DNA of 10,834 bases from an uncultured bacterium. Lineage in GTDB: Bacteria; Actinomycetota; Coriobacteriia; Coriobacteriales; Eggerthellaceae. The notes under the pieces are model-generated. The model made no database searches. It was not told the origin of the DNA and saw only the letters and a program-made list of their open reading frames with translations. This document shows positions 1-6,131 of the stretch, one piece after another. The translations under genes were made by a program, and so were the position numbers. Positions within the stretch are counted from its first letter, which is position 1. Every line of letters starts with the position of its first letter. Where the stretch lies: positions 1 to 10,834 of the forward strand of contig CAJMOJ010000062.1 in the NCBI GenBank assembly GCA_905215035.1, written 5' to 3'.

Positions 1-1
1 G

Positions 2-796
2 TTTGCAAATAAAATGGGGCTTTCTGATGCAGAATTTATTGAATGCCCTTCATTTAATGAGATTTATGAAGCTGTTGAACGTGGTCGCTGTGAGTTTGGC
101 ATTATGGCATTTGAAAATTCTTTAGAGGGACCTGTAACCGCAACACTTGATGCTTTCGCTTTTAGAAATGGTGTTTCTATTGTGGGATCATTAGTGCTCG
201 ATATCCATCATTGTCTTTTGCTTAACAAAAACGCAACTTTAGATGACATTGAAATTATCGCTTCCCATCCTCAAGCTTTAGGGCAATGTCGCAGATATCT
301 TAACGAGCACTTCCCTCGCCTCGAACGCGTTTCAACGCTGTCAACAGCGCATGCTGCAAAACTTGCAAGCGAAAATAAGCACATCGCTGCTATTGGCAAC
401 AACTATGCTGCCCATATTTATGATTGCAAGGTTGAGCAACCTGATATTGAAGATCATTTTGGCAATCAAACACAATTTGTTTTAATTGCTCGTCAAGGCC
501 ATCCTGCTGTATTAGAAGGCAGCAAACATGCAACAAGCATCGCGCTTTTCTTAGGAGAAGACAAGCCAGGTGCTTTGCTTATGATTCTCTCTGAGTTTGC
601 CTATGCCGGTGTCAATATGACGCGCATCCAATCTCGACCCACCAAACAAGGACTTGGTTCATACATGTTTTTTGTGGATATTGAGGGAGAACAAAATGAC
701 CCTTCAATTAAAACAGCTCTTGATTGTCTACGCTTAAAAATTCAAGAAGTTAAAGTACTGGGCACCTATCCAATTGGCCTGCGCACAGGAAACTAA
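2..796 (+). CDS. pheA: Prephenate dehydratase with C-terminal ACT domain, 5'-truncated by window edge
   Basis: Converts prephenate to phenylpyruvate in phenylalanine synthesis (cytoplasmic). The frame is open to the window edge and in-frame codons before the ATG at 14 read Phe-Ala-Asn-Lys, which fits the family's N-terminal region, so that ATG is probably internal and the true start lies outside. Seen: FENSLEG followed by the TLDAF helix (substrate-binding Ser/Asn region), then a second lobe, then an ACT domain with GALL (569-580) and QSRP (629-640), the counterparts of the GAL and ESRP motifs that bind phenylalanine for feedback inhibition. The usual TRF signature reads TQF here (470-478): the threonine is kept, the arginine replaced. 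About 265 residues are visible against roughly 280 for monofunctional enzymes; an N-terminal chorismate mutase fusion cannot be excluded. It converges on the glycosylase gene, and the 14 bases between them hold no terminator. Confidence 0.93.
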   Translation, partial: FANKMGLSDAEFIECPSFNEIYEAVERGRCEFGIMAFENSLEGPVTATLDAFAFRNGVSIVGSLVLDIHHCLLLNKNATLDDIEIIASHPQALGQCRRYLNEHFPRLERVSTLSTAHAAKLASENKHIAAIGNNYAAHIYDCKVEQPDIEDHFGNQTQFVLIARQGHPAVLEGSKHATSIALFLGEDKPGALLMILSEFAYAGVNMTRIQSRPTKQGLGSYMFFVDIEGEQNDPSIKTALDCLRLKIQEVKVLGTYPIGLRTGN

Positions 797-810
797 ATAC
801 CTTTCAACAT

Positions 811-1689
811 TTAGCAACAATAACGACCCGTTTTTGCATCGTATTTAAAAAAGCCTTCTTGCACAAGATCCGCCAAAATTGCTTCGAGTAGCGCTCGTTC
901 TACAGCGCTGCGTTTGTGCTTTTTTTCAAATGCATCCAGCTCAAGAGCAATCTCAGTAAAAGTAATTCCCTCGTTTTCAGCAGCGAGCACTAAACGAACC
1001 ACCTCTGCACGTTTTTGACGACGCGATCCTTCAAATTTTGATTGCTTAGTATAGTGTTTTGATCGGCGTGATGGATTTGGAAGCGTTTGCTTGAGATATG
1101 CTCCATAATCAAGAAGCGCATAATACCAACCACGAGGGTCTTCCTTAGAACAACTTAAAGCAACCAAAGGCTCAATATCTTTATCCGAAACGTCTTCTTG
1201 ATCAGAAAAAAGTTCATGCAAAAAGACAGTTCGGACATTGGTCTCGAGATATACACCAGGTTGCTGATAGGCAAATGCGCACACCCCCGCAGCAGTCGCC
1301 TTCCCAATGCCAGGAAGCGCAATAAGCTGCTGATACGTATCAGGCAAAACCCCTTGATAGGAATCAGAACAAATCTCAGCACACCGCTTGAGCGCTAGAG
1401 CGCGACGATTATATCCTAATCCCTGCCATTGTTCTAATACGAGTGATGTATCTGCCACAGCAAGCGCATCAAGAGTAGGAAAAAGAGATAGAAAGCGTGG
1501 CCAATAATCAAGCACACGCTTTACCTGAGTCTGCTGCAACATTACCTCAGAAACAAGCACAGCATACGCATCATTAATATTGCGCCAAGGCAGATCACGC
1601 CAATGCGCCCTACCTTGCGTCCAAACGATGTTTTTAAAGTGCTCTAATTGTTCGGCCTGCTTCTCACTCATTACATGAGCTGCGTCCAT
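811..1689 (-). CDS. MutY-like (A/G-specific) HhH-GPD DNA glycosylase lacking the Fe-S cluster and Nudix domain
   Basis: Helix-hairpin-helix base-excision glycosylase; closest recognisable family is MutY, which removes adenine opposite 8-oxoguanine. Start chosen at ATG 1689 (292 aa): GGAGGA (1699-1704) lies 9 bases before it, whereas the longer frame's ATG at 1707 directly precedes that site and has none of its own. Seen: LPWR near the N terminus, SEVMLQQTQV with catalytic Glu48, the GLGYN element, HhH hairpin LPGIGKATA (125-133), then LETNV, where MutY has LDGNV, so the catalytic Asp is Glu149 while the Asn (151) is kept. The four cysteines that bind 4Fe-4S in MutY/Nth are absent; after DYGAYLK comes a basic NPSRRSKHYTKQSKFEGS stretch. 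The C-terminal ~80 residues look like a small helical, winged-helix-type domain, not the Nudix-like 8-oxoG reader. The start overlaps the stop of the upstream AAA-like gene (TAATG), implying coupling. Specificity could differ from MutY. Confidence 0.85.
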   Translation of the reverse strand: MDAAHVMSEKQAEQLEHFKNIVWTQGRAHWRDLPWRNINDAYAVLVSEVMLQQTQVKRVLDYWPRFLSLFPTLDALAVADTSLVLEQWQGLGYNRRALALKRCAEICSDSYQGVLPDTYQQLIALPGIGKATAAGVCAFAYQQPGVYLETNVRTVFLHELFSDQEDVSDKDIEPLVALSCSKEDPRGWYYALLDYGAYLKQTLPNPSRRSKHYTKQSKFEGSRRQKRAEVVRLVLAAENEGITFTEIALELDAFEKKHKRSAVERALLEAILADLVQEGFFKYDAKTGRYCC

Positions 1690-3506
1690 TAAAGCAAATC
1701 CTCCCATGATGAGAGACGATTAAGTTCTTGCGAGAAGTGCTCTATAACAAAAGACTCCATCTCTTGGTATTCTTCAGATTCGGGAGACTGATAATTTGAT
1801 AAACGAAGCAAAATATCTTCCGTATGCACCGCTACAAAACGATTTGCATCTAACGACTTACGATAAGCCTCATCGACTGACTCTGCCACAACATAGTTGA
1901 TGTCATAGCGAGACAAATAACGCGAATAACGCACCAGTGCATCCACATCAAGCCCACGCATAGAAGGATGTTCTTCTTGAGCAGCACGCCACAGTGCCCT
2001 GCGCTCACCATCATCAGGAACATCAATAACAATATGCTCATACGTAGAAATAAGATCTGCAAAGAATGGATCAATTGCATGCGGATCACGTGCCGATATG
2101 AAAACCGTCACATCAGGCGATTCAAGCGCCATGGCGACTAACATCATAGCCTCACGCGCACCACGAGAAACCTGCGCCTGAACAAATCCGTTCATATCAT
2201 CGAAATTGGGTTCTAAATCAGGCATTTCCCATAGATCAAGATCCTCTAAGATAAGCACCGCAGGAGCTTCAAAACCATTTTTAACTACATTATTAATACG
2301 TGTTTTAAAATCTGATGACGCCATAACGACAAGCACCGATTGACCCAGCGCATTTCTATCCATACGCATACGAAGAGCCGGAGTCTGCATTTCTGAAACT
2401 GTTGAAACCATAAAATAACTCATGTCTTCACGAGCATCTCCACTAAAGAGCACAGTGCCTAAGGTAGGAGGCTTGGTAACACCATGACGTTGATTTAAAA
2501 ACGCAACAAAATCCTGGAATTTAGGATTATTGTTCTTACCAATGCCCAGTCGACCCATAGTCTCAATAGCGCGATCATATCCAACAATATTCGAATAATT
2601 TATACGCGGAGCTTGAGGTGCTTTGTCTTTGGGCGCAAGTCCAGCTGCTTGCGCTAAAGCTTGCGCATCAATCTCAACGGGCGTGATACCAAGCGATGAA
2701 AGCATTTCAAGCGGATTGTTGTTTACGGTATTTGAATTGGCACTTGCACTGACATTTGATGAAGCATGCAATGAATCAGCAGCACCCTGTGTTGCTTTGT
2801 TCACCATATCTTCAAGCAAATTTTGTGCTATGTTTGCCATATTTTCAGCTGAGTTAAGCGCTTGAGCCATTGCACGACTAGACTCTGTATCCTTAGGATC
2901 AGAATCCGCAGAGAGACTCTCAGGTGAGACATCTTGAGAAATAGGCGTATCTTTGTCCTCAGATTCAATACTCGCTTCAACATAATCTATTGCATCAACA
3001 AGAGATGTTGCCGCATCTTGGGTATTCGACGATGAGGATGCTGGGGTAGATCCATCAACTCCATCGAAAGAGAACAAGACCTCAGGACCAATAGCTTCTC
3101 CAAAAAAGGATCCATCAGCCATCATATCAGCCATTTCCTCAATAGCATCACGAGGCAAACCGAACTCTTCAAGCTTATCAAATGCTAGGCGCTGCAATTC
3201 CTCAGCACGATTTTCGGTCTGATCATCAGTCCAATATGGCTCAAGTTTTTCAAAAATATATTCAGCTAACGAACGCTGACGCGTTGCAATAGCAAGTCCC
3301 CAAGCGCGATCCATGCCTTCAAGGACTGCCGAACTTGGTACAAGCGATTCTTGGAGTGAACGCTCAAAAGCGGCCATGTAGAGATGGATACTTAAAAGAA
3401 AGTCACCGGCATCTGCTGCGGCAGCCGCACGTCGCAAATACGCTGAACTTGAATTTGATGCATTATCTGAAAGAGAGTTATTTGAAAAATCTGCATTATT
3501 TTCCAT
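1689..3506 (-). CDS. AAA+-like protein with degenerate nucleotide-binding motifs (probable pseudo-ATPase)
   Basis: No specific family recognised. ATG 3506 (605 aa) is preferred over GTG 3515, because AAGGAGGTG (3513-3521) covers the GTG and sits 6-8 bases before the ATG. Layout: an Asn/Ser-rich start; a helical, TPR-like region (about residues 20-130, including AADAGDFLLSIHLYMAAFE); a long Ser/Asp/Asn/Ala-rich, probably disordered linker (about 130-285); then a domain (about 300-530) that follows the FtsH/p97-type AAA+ order. In that domain the Walker A position reads SGDAREDM (355-362) with no GK[TS]. Walker B is LILEDLD (acidic pair 421-422 reversed to ED). The sensor-1 strand is FISARDP where FtsH has ATNRP, and the arginine-finger GRFDR is replaced by STYEH. 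The last ~70 residues are acidic and helical. I infer a scaffold or regulatory AAA+ relative; nucleotide binding looks unlikely. It is transcribed with the glycosylase, whose start overlaps its stop. Confidence 0.6.
   Translation of the reverse strand: MENNADFSNNSLSDNASNSSSAYLRRAAAAADAGDFLLSIHLYMAAFERSLQESLVPSSAVLEGMDRAWGLAIATRQRSLAEYIFEKLEPYWTDDQTENRAEELQRLAFDKLEEFGLPRDAIEEMADMMADGSFFGEAIGPEVLFSFDGVDGSTPASSSSNTQDAATSLVDAIDYVEASIESEDKDTPISQDVSPESLSADSDPKDTESSRAMAQALNSAENMANIAQNLLEDMVNKATQGAADSLHASSNVSASANSNTVNNNPLEMLSSLGITPVEIDAQALAQAAGLAPKDKAPQAPRINYSNIVGYDRAIETMGRLGIGKNNNPKFQDFVAFLNQRHGVTKPPTLGTVLFSGDAREDMSYFMVSTVSEMQTPALRMRMDRNALGQSVLVVMASSDFKTRINNVVKNGFEAPAVLILEDLDLWEMPDLEPNFDDMNGFVQAQVSRGAREAMMLVAMALESPDVTVFISARDPHAIDPFFADLISTYEHIVIDVPDDGERRALWRAAQEEHPSMRGLDVDALVRYSRYLSRYDINYVVAESVDEAYRKSLDANRFVAVHTEDILLRLSNYQSPESEEYQEMESFVIEHFSQELNRLSSWEDLL
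1699..1705 (-). promoter_or_regulatory. Ribosome binding site deciding the glycosylase start
   Basis: Minus-strand GGGAGGA lies 9 bases before the ATG at 1689 and within the last codons of the upstream AAA-like gene. It immediately follows the alternative ATG at 1707, which argues against that longer start. Confidence 0.7.
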
Positions 3507-3512
3507 GTACGG

Positions 3513-3521
3513 CACCTCCTT
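3513..3521 (-). promoter_or_regulatory. Strong ribosome binding site for the AAA+-like gene
   Basis: Minus-strand AAGGAGGTG, 6 bases before the ATG at 3506. It contains the alternative GTG (3515), so that GTG is unlikely to be the start. Confidence 0.75.
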
Positions 3522-3565
3522 TAAAGGGATGGCTTGTCAATTTATTAGCCACTCATTGTAGAGCA

Positions 3566-3590
3566 AAAATGTGTGCAAGATATGCACAAC
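3566..3590 (-). terminator. Weak terminator-like hairpin after the HAD gene
   Basis: Reading the minus strand directly after the HAD stop codon: TGTGCA, loop TATCT, TGCACA (arms at 3583-3588 and 3572-3577), then CATTTTTG. The stem is only 6 base pairs and the T run is 5, so termination would be partial at best. The same 17-base dyad could instead be an operator for the AAA-like gene, whose start lies about 65 bases further on. I see no convincing -35/-10 pair in this gap. Confidence 0.35.
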
Positions 3591-4286
3591 TTAATTACGA
3601 TCAGCATGCCAATCGAGAACGGTCCAACCGCGCTCACGAGCAACACGAGCAAGAGGTCTGTCAGGTGTTACCGCCACTGGCACCCGCGCTGCTTCAAGAA
3701 GAGGTAAATCGGAATGATGGTCACCATAAGCATAGGCAAGTTCCCAATTCCCTTTTCCGTACTTTGTATCACCATACTCTTGAACCAAGCGTAGCTTTTC
3801 CGCTCCTTCAACTGGCTTGCCGTCAACCTGTCGTGTATAGCAGCCATTTGCATCAACTTTCATACGTGTTGAAAACTCGCCATCGTAAGCATGCTCTTCC
3901 ATTGCGGTTAAAATAATAGGCTCAAAAGTTGCTGATACAACCAGCACTTCTCTACCCTGTTCATGATGATAAGCAATAGCCCTATCAGCATCAGGACGAA
4001 AACGCTTAGCAATTTTTTTACGATAGAACTCACGTAAAAACGCATCGACAACCGCTTTAGGTTTACCATCAAATGCAGAAAACACTTGAGAGCGTACCCA
4101 AGCTTCGTTTTGTGGAAGCTGCATTTTATAGGCAAAAGCCCAAGCCATAATCTTGGTAGCAATCTTGGGCTTCAAGAGACGTTTTGCCATAAGGGTGCGC
4201 ACTAAAATAACCGGAGAATTTCCTGAAATAGACGTCCCATCAAAATCAAAAACAGCAAGTTCAACTTTTTTTTCAGTCAGTGTCAT
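3591..4286 (-). CDS. HAD-superfamily IB phosphatase (SerB-like hydrolase)
   Basis: Cytoplasmic Mg-dependent phosphohydrolase of 231 aa. All four HAD motifs are visible. Motif I is FDFDGT (nucleophile Asp14, acid/base Asp16), motif II is VVSAT (Ser118), motif III is Lys164 in GAEKL, and motif IV is YGDHHSDLPLL (Asp189, Asp193). The helical cap between motifs I and II and the closing block (VAVTPDRPLARVARERGW) match the IB group that includes phosphoserine phosphatase and the uncharacterised actinobacterial SerB-like proteins; in those relatives motif IV often reads GDSxSD, so His190 is a small deviation. The substrate is not predictable: serine phosphate is possible, but nothing in the neighbourhood supports a serine pathway. 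The ATG directly follows the TAG of exporter subunit B (TAGATG) with only a weak GGAAGA before it, so translation is probably coupled to the exporter. Confidence 0.85.
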   Translation of the reverse strand: MTLTEKKVELAVFDFDGTSISGNSPVILVRTLMAKRLLKPKIATKIMAWAFAYKMQLPQNEAWVRSQVFSAFDGKPKAVVDAFLREFYRKKIAKRFRPDADRAIAYHHEQGREVLVVSATFEPIILTAMEEHAYDGEFSTRMKVDANGCYTRQVDGKPVEGAEKLRLVQEYGDTKYGKGNWELAYAYGDHHSDLPLLEAARVPVAVTPDRPLARVARERGWTVLDWHADRN

Positions 4287-6131
4287 CTATTCTTCCATCT
4301 CATCAATACAATCAACAAATTGAGAATTATACAACTCTGCGTAAAATCCATCGAGCGCTAAAAGCTCTTCGTGAGTACCGCTCTCTACTATATCACCATG
4401 TGAGAGTACCAGAATCGAATCCGCCTCTTTAATGGTTGAAAGCCTATGCGCAATTACAAAACTTGTACGTTCAAAGGTTGATTCTCGCATGGCCTTCTGT
4501 ACTAAAAGTTCCGTATGAGTATCTATCGATGAGGTGGCCTCATCGAGAATCAAAATGGCTGGGTCAGAAAGCAACGCACGGGCGATAGTAATAAGCTGTT
4601 TTTGCCCCTGAGAAATATTAGTACCTTCTTCATTTACCTGCGTATCGTATCCGGCCGAAAGGGTGCGAATAAAGTGATCCGCGTGTGCCTGCTTAGCCGC
4701 TGCCACAATTTCTTCTTCAGTTGCATCAGGCTTGCCATAAGCAATGTTGTCGCGAATAGTGCCTGAAAAAAGCCACGTATCTTGCAAGACCATACCAAAA
4801 TTCTGACGCACATTATCTCGGGTAGCAAGCGCGGTATTACAGTCATCAATAGTGATCATGCCAGCATCAATATCGTAAAAGCGCATCAAAAGATTAACGA
4901 GGGTAGTTTTGCCAGCTCCCGTAGGACCAACAATAGCAACCATCTCCCCTGGCTTTACTGAAAGCGAAAAATCTTTAATGACAGGAACATGGGGATCATA
5001 GCCAAACCGAACATGATTAAAAGTGACGTCACCTTTGCAAGGATACGGAATCACCACTTCTGTTTTAGGATCAACGGTATTCATCTCAGGCGCATCAAGC
5101 AACTCAAATACGCGCTCAGATGCAGCAAGTGTCGCCTGGATAGTGTTTGCAATACCCGCAATTTGAGTAATGGGTTGAGTAAATTGACGCATATATTGCA
5201 CAAAGGCTTGGATTTGACCAACCGTAGCAATTTGGCCATGAATATAGAGGATAGCGCCAATTACGCATACAAGGACATATCCAAAATTACCAATAAAGGC
5301 CATCACAGGACGAATAACTCCAGAAAGAAATTGAGCACGCCACGCATGATTAAAGTACTCATTATTGCGTTTCTCAAATTCATCAATCGCCTTATCTTCA
5401 TAAGCAAATGACTTTACAACGGTATACCCGCCATACATTTCTTCAATGTGCGCATTGAGGTTACCCAATGATTTTTGCTGAGCACGAAAATATTTTTGAG
5501 ATTTTTTAGCAATGCCAACCGTGCACAACAATGAGAGCGGCAAGGTTACAAACGCAACAAGCGTAAGCACCCAAGATATTGAAAACATAAAGACCACGAC
5601 AGACACCAGAGTCACTACTGCAGTAACAATTTGAACTAAAGTCTCTTGCAGGGTTGATGAAATCAAATCAACATCATTAGTTACACGCGATAAGATTTCA
5701 CCTTTTGGCTTACCGTCATAGAAGGACAACGGTACGCGATCAAGTTTCTCTTTCATGTCCTGGCGCAATCCAAAAATCACATTCTGCGTTACACGCGCCA
5801 TAATGAATTGACAAATAAACGAACAAAGTGAATACCCTGCATATAAGGCAATTAGCGTAAGCAGAATAGTCTGAAGTGCTGTCCAATCAAGACCACCTGT
5901 TCCTTGCTGAATACGGGTAAACGCTTCATATACTTCTGTCGTTGCTTGGCCTAAGACAAGAGGCGCAATGGTATTGAGCAACGTACCCGCGCAGGCAAAA
6001 ATAAAAACAGCTATAAGTAAAAACCGTGACGGCTTTAAGCGCTTCACGAGCCGCAACAAGGTCTTTTTGCCTTCTTTAGGTTTTTCCTTGGATCCGGCAC
6101 CATGCGGTCCGTGTGGTCCATGAGGCGGCAT
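4287..6131 (-). CDS. Heterodimeric ABC exporter subunit B (consensus catalytic residues)
   Basis: Half-transporter of 614 aa: six predicted membrane segments (roughly residues 35-60, 86-110, 165-185, 187-208, 272-297 and a less distinct one near 305-330), then a nucleotide-binding domain. Seen: Walker A GPTGAGKT (402-409), Q-loop VLQD followed by TWLFSGTIRDNI, signature ISQGQ (506-510) instead of LSGGQ, Walker B ILDE with catalytic Glu531, D-loop SSID, and H-loop His562 (IAHRLS). In heterodimeric exporters such as TM287/288 the subunit with intact Glu and His often carries the altered signature, as here. The N terminus repeats His-Gly-Pro (residues 4-11) before a Lys-rich stretch. The ATG directly follows the stop of subunit A (TAAATG); its Shine-Dalgarno, GGAGG 10 bases upstream, sits in a hairpin inside the end of that gene. 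Substrate unknown: drugs, lipids or peptides are all possible. Confidence 0.92.
   Translation of the reverse strand: MPPHGPHGPHGAGSKEKPKEGKKTLLRLVKRLKPSRFLLIAVFIFACAGTLLNTIAPLVLGQATTEVYEAFTRIQQGTGGLDWTALQTILLTLIALYAGYSLCSFICQFIMARVTQNVIFGLRQDMKEKLDRVPLSFYDGKPKGEILSRVTNDVDLISSTLQETLVQIVTAVVTLVSVVVFMFSISWVLTLVAFVTLPLSLLCTVGIAKKSQKYFRAQQKSLGNLNAHIEEMYGGYTVVKSFAYEDKAIDEFEKRNNEYFNHAWRAQFLSGVIRPVMAFIGNFGYVLVCVIGAILYIHGQIATVGQIQAFVQYMRQFTQPITQIAGIANTIQATLAASERVFELLDAPEMNTVDPKTEVVIPYPCKGDVTFNHVRFGYDPHVPVIKDFSLSVKPGEMVAIVGPTGAGKTTLVNLLMRFYDIDAGMITIDDCNTALATRDNVRQNFGMVLQDTWLFSGTIRDNIAYGKPDATEEEIVAAAKQAHADHFIRTLSAGYDTQVNEEGTNISQGQKQLITIARALLSDPAILILDEATSSIDTHTELLVQKAMRESTFERTSFVIAHRLSTIKEADSILVLSHGDIVESGTHEELLALDGFYAELYNSQFVDCIDEMEE

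Noticed and set aside
797..810. Terminator between pheA and the glycosylase gene
   Set aside because: Only 14 bases separate the convergent stops and no hairpin is visible there or just beyond.
3555..3560. Minus-strand TACAAT as a -10 box for the AAA-like gene
   Set aside because: No acceptable -35 hexamer at 16-18 bases; evidence too weak to annotate a promoter.
3335..3916. Plus-strand open frame of 193 codons
   Set aside because: Lies antisense across the AAA-like gene start and the HAD gene end; composition is that of a shadow frame (His/Arg/Gln-rich) and no recognisable domain or good ribosome binding site is seen.
4989..5411. Plus-strand open frame of 140 codons
   Set aside because: Fully antisense to exporter subunit B, whose motifs are unambiguous; no domain is visible.
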